Below, piece after piece: positions 37,054 to 46,906 of a DNA stretch of 64,000 nucleotides (position 1 is the first letter of the stretch; the number at the start of each line of letters is the position of its first letter). Both the position numbers and the translations under genes were made by a program. This DNA comes from Nocardia tengchongensis (lineage in GTDB: Bacteria; Actinomycetota; Actinomycetes; Mycobacteriales; Mycobacteriaceae), in the NCBI RefSeq assembly GCF_018362975.1, contig NZ_CP074371.1:7936001-8000000 (forward strand). Reading direction: 5' to 3'. The notes under the pieces were generated by a model. That model did no database searches, was not told where the DNA came from, and saw only the letters and a list, made by a program, of their open reading frames with translations.

Positions 37054-37460
37054 GCGCCAGCGACAACACCGCAGCATCCCCCGTCGCCGGTGAGACCACC
37101 ACGCTGGCGCCCCGCCCGCTGGGGTCCGCCGCGCCCGAGAAGATCCGCGGCGCGCTGACCCGCTACCGCGCCCTCGCCTACATCACCGGCGTCTGGCTGC
37201 TGGTGCTGTGCGGCGAGATGGTCTACAAGTACCTGCTGCTCGACGACAGCAGCACCGCCCCGCACTGGCTGTTCTACATCGGCCAGGTGCACGGCATCTT
37301 CTACATGCTCTACCTGGTCTTCACCATCGACCTGGGCATCAAGGCGCGCTGGCAGCCGATGACCACGTTCCTGACCTGCCTGGCGGGCACCATCCCGTTC
37401 CTGTCCTTCGTGTTCGAGCACAACCGGACCCGGGAAGTGAAGAGCGCCTTCGGTCTCTGA
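37050..37460 (+). CDS. DUF3817 integral membrane protein (Rv1342c-like)
   Basis: 136 aa with three membrane helices: ALAYITGVWLLVLCGEMVYK, LFYIGQVHGIFYMLYLVFTI and MTTFLTCLAGTIPFLSFVF. GQVHGIFYMLY is the DUF3817 signature. The start overlaps the upstream stop by ATGA. It is followed by a strong terminator. The biochemical role is unknown. Confidence 0.88.
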   Translation: MSASDNTAASPVAGETTTLAPRPLGSAAPEKIRGALTRYRALAYITGVWLLVLCGEMVYKYLLLDDSSTAPHWLFYIGQVHGIFYMLYLVFTIDLGIKARWQPMTTFLTCLAGTIPFLSFVFEHNRTREVKSAFGL

Positions 37461-37477
37461 CCGACAGCAGACAGCCG

Positions 37478-37512
37478 AAAGGGGTTCGAGGACCAGGTCC
37501 TCGAACCCCTTT
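37478..37512. terminator. Bidirectional intrinsic terminator
   Basis: The arms AAAGGGGTTCGAGGACC and GGTCCTCGAACCCCTTT are perfect 17-bp complements around a single A. Because of the A/T ends it can terminate transcripts in both directions. It lies between the convergent DUF3817 gene and rdgB. Confidence 0.9.
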
Positions 37513-37526
37513 CTAGTCTGCGGGAT

Positions 37527-38135
37527 TCAGTTCCCGGCCAGCGCCGCCAGCGCGGGAAGCAGCTGACGCAGGGCGCGGCCGCGGTGCGAGGCGGCGTCCT
37601 TCTCGGCCGGGGTGAGCTGGGCCGAGGAGACCTCGCCGCCGTCCGGGTAGAACAGCGGGTCGTAACCGAAACCGCCGTCGCCCTGCGGCTTCCGGCCGAT
37701 CACGCCCGGCCATTCACCGCGCACGACCGCTTCTACGCCGGCGCCGACCAGGGCGCAGGCGGAGACGAAGCGGGCGCCGCGACGCTCGTCGGGGACATCG
37801 CCGAGCTGGGCCAGCAGCAGGGTGTTGTTGGCCTCGTCATTGCCGTGGGTGCCCGACCAGCGGGCCGAGAGCACGCCGGGCATGCCGTTGAGCGCGTCCA
37901 CCTCCAGCCCGGAATCGTCTGCGACGCAGGCCAATCCGGTGGCGGCGAAACCGTCGCGGGCCTTGGCGAGGGCATTGCCCTCGAAGGTCGGGGCGGTCTC
38001 GGGCGCCTCGTCGTAGGGAGGGACGTCGTTCAGGCCGACGATCTCGATGCCCGCGATACCGGCCTCATCCAGGATGCGGCGCAGCTCGTTCAGCTTCTTG
38101 ACATTGCGGCTGGCGACCAGGACGCGACGGGTCAT
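37527..38135 (-). CDS. rdgB: XTP/dITP diphosphatase (Ham1/RdgB)
   Basis: 202 aa. It hydrolyses non-canonical purine triphosphates (ITP, dITP, XTP) to monophosphates, keeping them out of DNA and RNA. The N-terminus [38 protein letters not shown] and [10 protein letters not shown] are the Ham1 motifs. The ATG at 38135 overlaps the rph stop by ATGA. It is last in a long minus-strand operon that ends at the 37478 hairpin. Confidence 0.95.
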   Translation of the reverse strand: MTRRVLVASRNVKKLNELRRILDEAGIAGIEIVGLNDVPPYDEAPETAPTFEGNALAKARDGFAATGLACVADDSGLEVDALNGMPGVLSARWSGTHGNDEANNTLLLAQLGDVPDERRGARFVSACALVGAGVEAVVRGEWPGVIGRKPQGDGGFGYDPLFYPDGGEVSSAQLTPAEKDAASHRGRALRQLLPALAALAGN

Positions 38136-38908
38136 CGCTTCTTGGACTCCTCGGGCTCGGGCAGCACGCCCGGGTACGGCAGCGCCAGGGCTTCCTTCTG
38201 CACCACGAACAGCTGCTCACAGCCCGCCAGCGCGGAATCGAGCAGCTTGTCGAGGGTGGAGCGCGGGAAGGTGGCGCCCTCGCCGGTGCCCTGGATCTCG
38301 ACCAGGGTGCCGGTGTCGGTGGCGACCACGTTCATGTCGACCTCGGCGCGCGAATCCTCCTCGTAGGGCAGGTCCAGGCGCACCCGGCCGTCGACCACGC
38401 CCACGCTCACCGCGGCGATGGCGCAGGAGATCGGTTGCGGGTCGGCCAGTTTCCCGGCCGCGCCCAGGTAGGTGATGGCGTCCGAGAGCGCCACGTACGC
38501 GCCGGTGATGGCCGCGGTGCGGGTGCCGCCGTCGGCCTGCAGCACGTCACAGTCCAGGGCGATGGTGTTCTCACCGATGGCGGCCAGGTCGATGCAGGCG
38601 CGCAGCGAGCGGCCGATCAGCCGGGAGATCTCCTGGGTGCGGCCACCGACCTTGCCCTTCACCGACTCTCGGCCCGAGCGGGTGTGGGTGGCGGCGGGCA
38701 GCATGGCGTATTCGGCCGTCAGCCAGCCCAATCCGGAATCGCGCCGCCACGGCGGCACGCCGTCGTTCACGCTGGCGGTGCACATCACCCGCGTCTGCCC
38801 GAACTCCACCAGCACCGACCCCGCCGGGTGCGAGGTGAATCCCCGGGTGATCTTCACGTCGCGGAGTTCGTCATCCGCCCTGCCATCGGCTCGTTTCGAC
38901 ACGCGCAC
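38132..38908 (-). CDS. rph: Ribonuclease PH
   Basis: 258 aa. This phosphate-dependent 3' exoribonuclease trims tRNA 3' ends. Motifs: [67 protein letters not shown] and [16 protein letters not shown]. The length is normal. It is translationally coupled to rdgB, as in mycobacteria (Rv1340-Rv1341). Confidence 0.96.
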   Translation of the reverse strand: MRVSKRADGRADDELRDVKITRGFTSHPAGSVLVEFGQTRVMCTASVNDGVPPWRRDSGLGWLTAEYAMLPAATHTRSGRESVKGKVGGRTQEISRLIGRSLRACIDLAAIGENTIALDCDVLQADGGTRTAAITGAYVALSDAITYLGAAGKLADPQPISCAIAAVSVGVVDGRVRLDLPYEEDSRAEVDMNVVATDTGTLVEIQGTGEGATFPRSTLDKLLDSALAGCEQLFVVQKEALALPYPGVLPEPEESKKR

Positions 38909-39052
38909 AGCCTAGCTCCCCCGCCTCCCCGGAACTTCAGCGGACAACTGTGTGCCGTCAACTGTCGTGCACCCGTGCCTGCGGCCGGGTGCCGAACCCA
39001 TTTTGGGCGTACCCGGGGAGTTACCCCGACCGTTACGAAATCAGTCGTCGCG

Positions 39053-39817
39053 TCAGATATCGAAAGCTTCGCCGGGGGACACCGCGTGGACGGGGCCCGA
39101 GAAGACTGCCTTCGCTTCGGCAATCACGTCCTCGCGGGACGTCCACGGCGGGATGTGGGTGAGCAGCAGTTCGCCGACGCCCGCGCGGGCGGCGATCAGG
39201 CCCGCCTCATGGCCGGAGAGGTGGATGCCCGGCGGGCGGTTGGCCGGGTCGTGGGTCCAGGACGCCTCGGAGAGCAGAACGTCTGCGCCGCTGGCCAACT
39301 CGAAGACCTCGTCGCACAGGGCGGTGTCGCCGGTGTAGACCAGGGTCTTGCCGGCCGCGGTGGTGATGCGCAGGCCGTAGGACTCCGGCGGGTGGAACAT
39401 GCGCCGGGCCTCGACGGTGTGGCCGGTGCCGAACGGGATCGGCGTACTCGCCTGCCAGGGCCGCATGTCGATGACATCGGACCAGTCGTCGGTCTCGCCG
39501 CCGATCTCGGCGGAGGCGTTGCCGATCCGCAGCGAGGTGTCGGCCGGGCCGTAGACGACGGCCTTCCCCGACGGCGGATTCGGGTGGTAGCGACGCCACA
39601 CCAGCAGACCCGGCAAATCCAGGCAGTGATCGGCGTGCAGATGGGTGAGGAAGATGTCGACCTCACCCGGATCCAGGTGACGCTGCAGCGCACCGAGCAC
39701 GCCGGGTCCGAAATCGATGACGGTCGGTGTCATATCCGGGCCGGTCAGCAAGTAACCCGACGCCGGGGAATCCGGGCCGGACACGCTGCCCGAGCACCCG
39801 AGGACGGTGAGGCGCAT
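39053..39817 (-). CDS. Metallo-beta-lactamase-fold phosphodiesterase, Rv1339-like
   Basis: 254 aa from the ATG at 39817. The metal motif HLHADHCLDLPGLLVW (about 59-74) and later metal ligands (YTGDTALCDEVF, SGHEAGLIAARAG) are present. The N-terminus has MRLTVLGCSGSVSGPDSPAS, shared with the tRNase Z/atypical class II PDE group. The mycobacterial homologue Rv1339 is reported to degrade cyclic nucleotides. In mycobacteria murI lies directly upstream; here only about 75 bp separate it from the rhomboid gene. Confidence 0.9.
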   Translation of the reverse strand: MRLTVLGCSGSVSGPDSPASGYLLTGPDMTPTVIDFGPGVLGALQRHLDPGEVDIFLTHLHADHCLDLPGLLVWRRYHPNPPSGKAVVYGPADTSLRIGNASAEIGGETDDWSDVIDMRPWQASTPIPFGTGHTVEARRMFHPPESYGLRITTAAGKTLVYTGDTALCDEVFELASGADVLLSEASWTHDPANRPPGIHLSGHEAGLIAARAGVGELLLTHIPPWTSREDVIAEAKAVFSGPVHAVSPGEAFDI

Positions 39818-39892
39818 TCCCCCATGCTGCCACGCTGCATTCTCACTCAAAGGAGGGATCCCCCAAATCGCCGACCGCGACCAGCGTCACCC

Positions 39893-40621
39893 CTACGACG
39901 CGAGACGGCCGGCGTCAGCCCCGCGACGATGACGACGTTCATGAGCAGAGAGTACCCACCCGGCAACCACTCCACCTATCGCCCCGAAAAGATGTCCTTG
40001 CCAAGAGATTTCCGGGTTGGTCGGCAGCACGCCCCACAAGATCGACCCGTAGACCACCAGCACCCCCAGACCGACCGCGATCTGCACCACATTTCGCGAG
40101 AACCAGCCCCAGCAGATCAGATAGGTGAGCCAGCCGAACACCAGCCCCGACGCACCCACCGACACCGTGTGCGGCGCCGCCGTCAACCACACCCCGAGCC
40201 CGCCGATCACCCAGATCAACGCCGTGGCCGCCAGCCCGCGACCGATCCCGGTCAACAGCGTGAGCAGGCCGAGCACGATCACCGGCAGCGTGTTCGCGAA
40301 CAGGTGACCCCAATTGGCATGCAGCACAGGCGCGAACAGGATGCCGGTCAGACCCTCACCGCTGCGCGGCTTCACACCGGCCTGCTCCAACCGGCCGCCG
40401 CTGAGGCTGTCCACCCCTTCCACGCCGTACAGCAATGCCGTGAAACCCAATGTCATAGCAATGGCACGCTGCCACAGCAACTTCAGAGCACCCGGACCGC
40501 CCGGGCGGGAATCGCCGCCGTTCGAGGCGATCGGGCCGCCCGCGGGCTTGGCCATCTGCTCCCGCAGCCGTGCGATCCGATCCGGATCGAACGACGCGCC
40601 CATGCCGCCACCAGTGCTCAT
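39893..40621 (-). CDS. Rhomboid-family intramembrane serine protease
   Basis: 242 aa. An N-terminal cytosolic tail of about 55 residues precedes six helices. HANWGHLFANTLPVI gives the HxxxN motif in helix 2, SVGASGLVFGWLTYL carries the catalytic Ser of GxSG, and SWQGHLFGAIGGVVAGW gives the catalytic His. It cleaves membrane proteins within the bilayer; targets are unknown. AGGAGG lies upstream of the ATG. It sits 33 bp after cysM, in the same operon (Rv1337 position). Confidence 0.92.
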   Translation of the reverse strand: MSTGGGMGASFDPDRIARLREQMAKPAGGPIASNGGDSRPGGPGALKLLWQRAIAMTLGFTALLYGVEGVDSLSGGRLEQAGVKPRSGEGLTGILFAPVLHANWGHLFANTLPVIVLGLLTLLTGIGRGLAATALIWVIGGLGVWLTAAPHTVSVGASGLVFGWLTYLICWGWFSRNVVQIAVGLGVLVVYGSILWGVLPTNPEISWQGHLFGAIGGVVAGWVLSAHERRHRRGADAGRLAS

Positions 40622-40654
40622 GGCAAGACCTCCTGCCCCGAGCGTACCGCCGGA

Positions 40655-41898
<1,244 letters not shown>

Positions 41899-41927
41899 CG
41901 GGGGACTCCTCTTTCTCGGGTGGGCGG

Positions 41928-42347
41928 CTAGGCGGGGTAGGCGGCGACGATCTCGACCGGCTCCTCGGTGACGACACCGTCGAGGATCCGGTAGCTGCGC
42001 AGGTCGTGCACCTGCGGATCGCGGGTGGAGATCAGCACGTAGTGGGCGTTCGGCTCGGACGCGAAGGACACGTCGGTGCGGCTCGGATAGGCCTCGGTCG
42101 CGGTGTGCGAGTGGTAGATCACCACCGGCTCCTCGTCGGCCGCGTCCAGCTCCCGCCACAACCGCAGGTGCTCGTCGGAATCGAACTCGTAGAAGGTGGG
42201 CGAGCGCGCCGCATTGACCATGGGCACGAAACGCTCCGGCCGATCCGCGCCCTCGGGGCCCGCGAGAATGCCGCAGGCCTCGTCGGGGTGGTCGGCGCGC
42301 GCATGGGCGACCATCGCCTCCACCAGGTCGGCCCTGATCACCAGCAC
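41928..42347 (-). CDS. mec: JAMM metalloprotease Mec+ (CysO-cysteine peptidase)
   Basis: 139 aa from a GTG (GGAAGGA upstream). The JAMM motif is complete: Glu23 in DEACGIL, His79-x-His81 in IYHSHTATE, then Ser89 and Asp92 in PSRTDVSFA. In mycobacteria it releases cysteine from the CysO-cysteine adduct, and it is a candidate to trim the CysO tail. It lies 29 bp upstream of cysO (Rv1334-Rv1335-Rv1336 order). Confidence 0.95.
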   Translation of the reverse strand: MLVIRADLVEAMVAHARADHPDEACGILAGPEGADRPERFVPMVNAARSPTFYEFDSDEHLRLWRELDAADEEPVVIYHSHTATEAYPSRTDVSFASEPNAHYVLISTRDPQVHDLRSYRILDGVVTEEPVEIVAAYPA

Positions 42348-42454
42348 GATCGCATCCTTCCGTCCACGCCGAAGCCCCGGCCGAACGGCCGAAACGCTCC
42401 CGTCAACAGGTGAGAATATGCGGGTATTCCCGCACCGCCCGCGCAACCCGAGCG

Positions 42455-43516
42455 CTACCCGCCGAACAGGTCGCGGTAGGACGGGATGCCCGCCACCGTC
42501 GTCGCGGACAGGATGGCGTCCACGATCGCCCGCTCCACACAGACCGCGGCCGCCGTGCACAACTGGTCCAGGATCAGCAGATCCGCGGGAAACGCCGGAG
42601 GCAGCGGGAAATTCGGCTGCTGCTCGGCGGTACCGGTGGCCAGCGCGAACAGGGTGTCGCCGTCCAGCGGGGAATGCGCGGGCCGGATCGCCCGCGCCAG
42701 GCCGTCGTGCGCGGTAGTGGCCAGGCGGCGGCAGGCCGCCGGATCCAGGGCGGCGTCGGTGGCGACCGCGCCGATCGTGGTGTTGAGCACGGTGCCCTTC
42801 ACCGCCAGCGCGTTCGCGGCCGTCAACTGCGCGGCCGTGGGGGCGCGCAGGCCGAAGAACTCGGGGCCGTCGGTGCCCGCGCCCCACGGGAATCCGGTGC
42901 GCGGATCGAAGACCGAGCCGACCGGATTGGCCACGATCACCGCGCCCACCGTGATGCCCGCGGCCGGGCCGTCGGTGAAACGCACACTGGCGGTACCGAT
43001 TCCGCCCTTGATCGAGCCCGCCCGCGCACCCACGCCCGCACCGGCGCTGCCGCGCGCGAACTCCGGGCCCGCGGCGTCGGCGGCCAGGAATCCGGCGTCC
43101 GCGCCGGGCCGAATGTCCCACGCGCCCACCGGAAGATCGAAGATCACCGCGCCCGGCACGATCGGCACCACCCGCGACGGGTCGGCCGGATCCATCGGAA
43201 TCCCCTCCCGATGCTCCTCCAGCCAGCGCATGACGCCGTCCGCCGCGGCCAGCCCGTAGGCACTGCCGCCGGTCAGCAGGATCGCGTTCGCCTGCCGCAC
43301 AGTGTTTCCCGGATCCAGCAGGTCGGTCTCCCGGGTGCCCGGCCCGCCGCCGCGCACATCCACCGAGGCGACCGCGCCGCCCGGCACGCGCACCACCGTG
43401 CAGCCGGTCGCCGCACCCGCGCCGAGGGTGGCGTTCGGGTCCAGGACATGGTGGTGGCCGACCAGCACCCCGCCGACGTCCGTGATCGAATTACGTGGTC
43501 CCGCAGTACTGTTCAC
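42455..43516 (-). CDS. P1/DmpA-family (S58) N-terminal nucleophile peptidase, Rv1333-like
   Basis: 353 aa. The N-terminus has NSITDVGGVLVGHHHV and GCTVVRVPGGAVASVDVRGG; the middle has AILLTGGSAYGLAAADGVMR. Residues around 255-270 (GTVLNTTIGAVATDAAL) align with the self-cleavage and nucleophile region of DmpA-like enzymes. It should process itself into two chains and cleave N-terminal residues or amides. It occupies the Rv1333 position in the sulfur-carrier block, 107 bp before mec. Confidence 0.9.
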   Translation of the reverse strand: MNSTAGPRNSITDVGGVLVGHHHVLDPNATLGAGAATGCTVVRVPGGAVASVDVRGGGPGTRETDLLDPGNTVRQANAILLTGGSAYGLAAADGVMRWLEEHREGIPMDPADPSRVVPIVPGAVIFDLPVGAWDIRPGADAGFLAADAAGPEFARGSAGAGVGARAGSIKGGIGTASVRFTDGPAAGITVGAVIVANPVGSVFDPRTGFPWGAGTDGPEFFGLRAPTAAQLTAANALAVKGTVLNTTIGAVATDAALDPAACRRLATTAHDGLARAIRPAHSPLDGDTLFALATGTAEQQPNFPLPPAFPADLLILDQLCTAAAVCVERAIVDAILSATTVAGIPSYRDLFGG

Positions 43517-43557
43517 AACAGCTCCCTTCGGCGACCACGGTATCGGCCGGAGTCCGG

Positions 43558-44160
43558 TTACGGGGCGAGCGCCTGGATCAGCGAGTCCTGCATCCAGGTG
43601 AGCCAGTGGTAGACCTCCAGGCTCGGGCCGCGCGGGTCGTCATCCGGGAAATGCTCGGGCGTGTCGGCGTCGATGTCGAGGGCAGTGCCCAGCGCCAGCC
43701 GGACGTCGTTGAGCGCGGTGAGCCAGGCGTCGGCCTGCTCCGGGTTGATGACGATGCGGCCGCCGTGCGGCGGCAGGGTGTCCAGGATCACCCGGCCGGC
43801 CGCCACCTTGGACTCGATGATCTCCGGCTCGTGCAGGCTGCGCAGGGCGCTGTTGAGGTCGGCGCGCTCGGCGTCGGGGGAACCGGGTTCGGGCCGGTGG
43901 AAATCGGGCAGCAGCCGGGCGAGTCGCGGGTCGGCCGGCGGGGTGGAGTTGCCCAGCTGTAACCCGGTCAGGGCCGCCAGCTCGTCCTCGGGCGCCGAAC
44001 CGGCCCGGTCGGTCAGCAATCCGGTCACCGCTCCGACCAGGGAACGCAGCACGTCCGCCTCGTGGGCGTCCATTTCCGAACGCAGCTTCAGCCCGCCCAG
44101 GGAGTTCTTTCTGCTCCACTTCCGCACGGGATCACCGTAGTCGCCTTGTTCAGTCGTCAC
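43558..44160 (-). CDS. DUF2017 protein, Rv1332-like
   Basis: 200 aa. [20 protein letters not shown] near residue 29 and the C-terminal [18 protein letters not shown] are DUF2017 features. It is mainly helical and soluble, and overlaps the clpS stop by 11 bp. It is always found next to clpS in actinobacteria, suggesting a link to N-degron or ClpCP degradation, but no activity is known. Confidence 0.9.
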   Translation of the reverse strand: MTTEQGDYGDPVRKWSRKNSLGGLKLRSEMDAHEADVLRSLVGAVTGLLTDRAGSAPEDELAALTGLQLGNSTPPADPRLARLLPDFHRPEPGSPDAERADLNSALRSLHEPEIIESKVAAGRVILDTLPPHGGRIVINPEQADAWLTALNDVRLALGTALDIDADTPEHFPDDDPRGPSLEVYHWLTWMQDSLIQALAP

Positions 44161-44506
44161 GTTGCATGGTGGCCCACAGCCCGGCGGCGTGTAGCCGTTG
44201 GACGTCGTGCTCCATCTTGTCGCGCGAGCCGGCGGACACCACGGCCTTGCCGTCGTTGTGAACCTTCAGCATCAGCTCGGTTGCCTTACCTTTGCTGTAG
44301 CCGAAGAGCTTCTGGAAAATGTAGGTCACGTAGTGCATGAGGTTGACCGGATCGTCCCACACGACTGTGACCCACGGCCGATCCTCTGCTTCCAGAATCT
44401 CGGTGTATTCAACGGCCTCCGGTGTCGCCTGTGTCGCCGACAGTGTCGCGCCGACGCCCGCCGTACCGGCAGTCATCTCGACAACGTCTTGTTCACACAG
44501 ACCCAT
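44150..44506 (-). CDS. clpS: ATP-dependent Clp protease adaptor ClpS
   Basis: 118 aa from the ATG at 44506; an ATG at 44476 giving 108 aa is equally possible. The core is unmistakable: [36 protein letters not shown] and [10 protein letters not shown]. The Asp-Asp-Pro-Val-Asn segment and the helix with the His bind N-terminal degron residues and deliver substrates to ClpC1P1P2. It heads the minus-strand operon, divergent from pncB. Confidence 0.95.
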   Translation of the reverse strand: MGLCEQDVVEMTAGTAGVGATLSATQATPEAVEYTEILEAEDRPWVTVVWDDPVNLMHYVTYIFQKLFGYSKGKATELMLKVHNDGKAVVSAGSRDKMEHDVQRLHAAGLWATMQRDD

Positions 44507-44554
44507 AACAACCAGGGTACGACTCGACGCTGACGAAACAACAGCCGTGTCTGA

Positions 44555-44584
44555 CTGCCCTCCGCTTCGCTCCGGGCGGGTTCG
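44555..44584. repeat. 30-bp dispersed repeat, copy 1
   Basis: CTGCCCTCCGCTTCGCTCCG followed by GGCGGGTTCG matches 56053-56082 with one mismatch. It lies in the divergent clpS-pncB promoter region. Copy 2 lies in another divergent gap. It may be part of a genome-wide intergenic repeat family. Confidence 0.6.
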
Positions 44585-44636
44585 GGTCTGTCGAATGGTC
44601 GCTGAGCAGCGTCTGCGCTCTAAAGTGGGCCGGGTG

Positions 44637-45947
44637 ATGATCGCTGACGGACTGACCAGTACGGCCTTGCTGACCGACCAGTACGAACTCACCATGCTGG
44701 CCGCGGCGCTGGCCGACGATTCGGCACAGCGGCAGTGCACGTTCGAAGCGTTCGCCCGCAGGTTGCCCAATGGTCGCCGATACGGCGTTGTCGCGGGGAC
44801 CGAGCGTTTGCTGGCGGCGCTGAACGAATTCCGTTTCGGCGAGCCCGAACTCGCGGTGGCCGCGAAATTCCTCGACGACCGCACCCTGAACTGGTTGCGC
44901 GACTACCGCTTCGGCGGCCGGATCGACGGGTACCGCGAAGGCGAGCTCTACTTCCCCGGCTCCCCCATCCTCACCGTGCGCGGCACCTTCGCCGAATGCG
45001 TCCTGCTGGAAACCCTCATCCTGTCCATCTACAACCACGACAGCGCCATCGCCGCCGCGGCTGCCCGCATGGTGAGCGCCGCCGGCGGTCGCCGCATGAT
45101 CGAAATGGGTTCCCGCCGCACCCACGAACTCGCCGCCCCCGCCAGCGCCCGCGCCGCCTACCTGGCCGGCTTCGACGCCACCTCCAACCTGGAAGCGGCC
45201 CGCAGCTTCGGGGTGCCCAGCGCCGGCACCAGCGCACACGCCTTCACCCTGCTGCACAGCGGCAGCGACGGCGCGCACGAGGCGGCGGCCTTCCGCAGCC
45301 AGGTCGAGGCCCTCGGCGTGGGCACCACGCTGCTGGTCGACACCTTCGACATCACCCGCGGCGTGGCCACCGCCATCGAGGTGGCCGGGCCCGAATTGGG
45401 CGGGGTGCGCATCGATTCCGGTGACCTGGGCGTGCTGGCCCGGCAGGTGCGCGAGCAGCTCGACGCCCTGGGCGCGGTCCGCACCCGCATCGTGGTGTCC
45501 GGTGACCTGGACGAATACGCCATCGCCTCCCTGCGCGCCGAACCCGTCGACGTGTACGGCGTCGGCACCTCGCTGGTCACCGGCTCCGGCGCGCCGACCG
45601 CGGGCATGGTCTACAAGCTGGTCGAGGTGGAGGGCGTGCCGGTGGCGAAACGCAGCTCCCACAAGGAGTCTCGCGGCGGCACCAAGAGCGCCGTGCGGCT
45701 CTCCCGCAGCACCGGCACCGTGGTCGAGGAAATCGTCTACCCGGCTGCCGCGGACCGCCCCGAGTCCGACCGCTTCGAAGTCCGCGACCTCCAGGTCCCG
45801 CTGGTCCGCGACGGCAAGGCGCTGGACGATCAGCCGACCCTGGCGCAGAGCCGGGAGCTGGTGGCGAAGGGCCTGATCAGTCTTCCGTGGGAGGGTCTGA
45901 AGCTGTCGGCGGGCGAACCGGCGATTCCGACGACCTTCCAGGGCTGA
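44637..45947 (+). CDS. pncB: Nicotinate phosphoribosyltransferase PncB
   Basis: 436 aa from the ATG at 44637; a GTG immediately before is possible. It makes nicotinate mononucleotide from nicotinate and PRPP in NAD salvage. Motifs: [65 protein letters not shown] (with the phosphorylated His in the family), and [17 protein letters not shown]. It partners with pncA just downstream; the same pair lies near clpS in mycobacteria. Confidence 0.95.
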   Translation: MIADGLTSTALLTDQYELTMLAAALADDSAQRQCTFEAFARRLPNGRRYGVVAGTERLLAALNEFRFGEPELAVAAKFLDDRTLNWLRDYRFGGRIDGYREGELYFPGSPILTVRGTFAECVLLETLILSIYNHDSAIAAAAARMVSAAGGRRMIEMGSRRTHELAAPASARAAYLAGFDATSNLEAARSFGVPSAGTSAHAFTLLHSGSDGAHEAAAFRSQVEALGVGTTLLVDTFDITRGVATAIEVAGPELGGVRIDSGDLGVLARQVREQLDALGAVRTRIVVSGDLDEYAIASLRAEPVDVYGVGTSLVTGSGAPTAGMVYKLVEVEGVPVAKRSSHKESRGGTKSAVRLSRSTGTVVEEIVYPAAADRPESDRFEVRDLQVPLVRDGKALDDQPTLAQSRELVAKGLISLPWEGLKLSAGEPAIPTTFQG

Positions 45948-46137
45948 CCCGCCGTCTGCGCTGGATGTCGAGCAGCACCGCGATGGCCACCGCCGCCGCG
46001 ACCGCGAACGGCGCCGAGTGCACCGCCGGATACAGCACCCCGTGCGCGCGCACCGTGCCATCGACCAGCCCCAGCCCGACCGAGGCGAGCACGAAATAGC
46101 AGAACAGCAGCACCGCGGTGACAACAGCGCGTCTCAT
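45877..46137 (-). CDS. Small two-helix membrane protein (86 aa)
   Basis: From the ATG at 46137 (GGGGAAA upstream) it encodes VVTAVLLFCYFVLASVGLGL and AVAAAVAIAVLLDI as two helices, with a charged C-terminal tail. It is convergent with pncB and overlaps its last 71 bp. The hydrophobic pattern and upstream site make it credible. No family is recognised. Confidence 0.55.
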   Translation of the reverse strand: MRRAVVTAVLLFCYFVLASVGLGLVDGTVRAHGVLYPAVHSAPFAVAAAVAIAVLLDIQRRRRVSPGRSSESPVRPPTASDPPTED

Positions 46138-46247
46138 AGGATTTCCCCGACTCGACCCGGACCGCGTGGACCGGCCGACGACCGAGCGGCACAATGCAAT
46201 ACGAGACCCGAACCGCTGTGGTTCACCCAGGCCCCGGGAGGCAGTCC

Positions 46248-46814
46248 ATGAGCCGAGCCCTGATCGTCGTCGACGTCCAGAACGACTTCTGCGAGGGCGG
46301 TTCGCTGGCCGTGGCCGGCGGCGCGGCCGTGGCCGAACGCATCACCGAATACCTGGGCGTCTCCGACTACGACGCGATCGTCGCCACCCGCGACTTCCAC
46401 ATCGACCCGGGCGCGCACTTCTCCGCGCAACCCGACTACGTCGACACCTGGCCCCCGCACTGCCGCGTCGGCACCCCGGGCGCGGACTTCCACCCCGCCC
46501 TCGACACCGCGCCGGTCCAGGAGATCTTCTCCAAGGGCGCCTACACCGCCGCCTACTCCGGCTTCGAGGGCGCCGCCACCGACGGCACCACCACCCTGAC
46601 CGCCTGGCTGCGCGACCGCGGCATCGCCGCCGTCGACGTCTGCGGCATCGCCACCGACCACTGCGTCCGCGCCACCGCCCTGGACGCCCGCGCCGCGGGC
46701 TTCGACACCCGCGTCCTCCTCGGCCTCACCGCCGCCGTCTCCCCCACCACCCTGGCCACCGCCCTGCAGACACTGCGCGAGTCCGGCGTGGAACTGGCCG
46801 GGACGCTGGAGTAA
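46248..46814 (+). CDS. pncA: Nicotinamidase PncA
   Basis: 188 aa from the ATG at 46248 (GGGAGG upstream). It deamidates nicotinamide to nicotinate, feeding PncB; the mycobacterial enzyme also activates pyrazinamide. The catalytic triad is Asp9, Lys96 and Cys139 (GIATDHCVRATALDA), with metal ligands Asp49, His51, His57 and His71. All expected residues are present. Confidence 0.96.
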   Translation: MSRALIVVDVQNDFCEGGSLAVAGGAAVAERITEYLGVSDYDAIVATRDFHIDPGAHFSAQPDYVDTWPPHCRVGTPGADFHPALDTAPVQEIFSKGAYTAAYSGFEGAATDGTTTLTAWLRDRGIAAVDVCGIATDHCVRATALDARAAGFDTRVLLGLTAAVSPTTLATALQTLRESGVELAGTLE

Positions 46815-46906
46815 CTCCGGTCGGGAGTCGGCGGAAATCGGTCCTGCCGGGCGGCCCGCCGAGGTTTGCGCGAGGGTTGTCGGCACGGGCCAGTAATCTC
46901 GTCGCC

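Noticed and set aside
42418..42434. Short TGCGGG/CCCGCA hairpin upstream of mec
   Set aside because: Only 6-bp arms with no T-run in a very GC-rich region; expected by chance.
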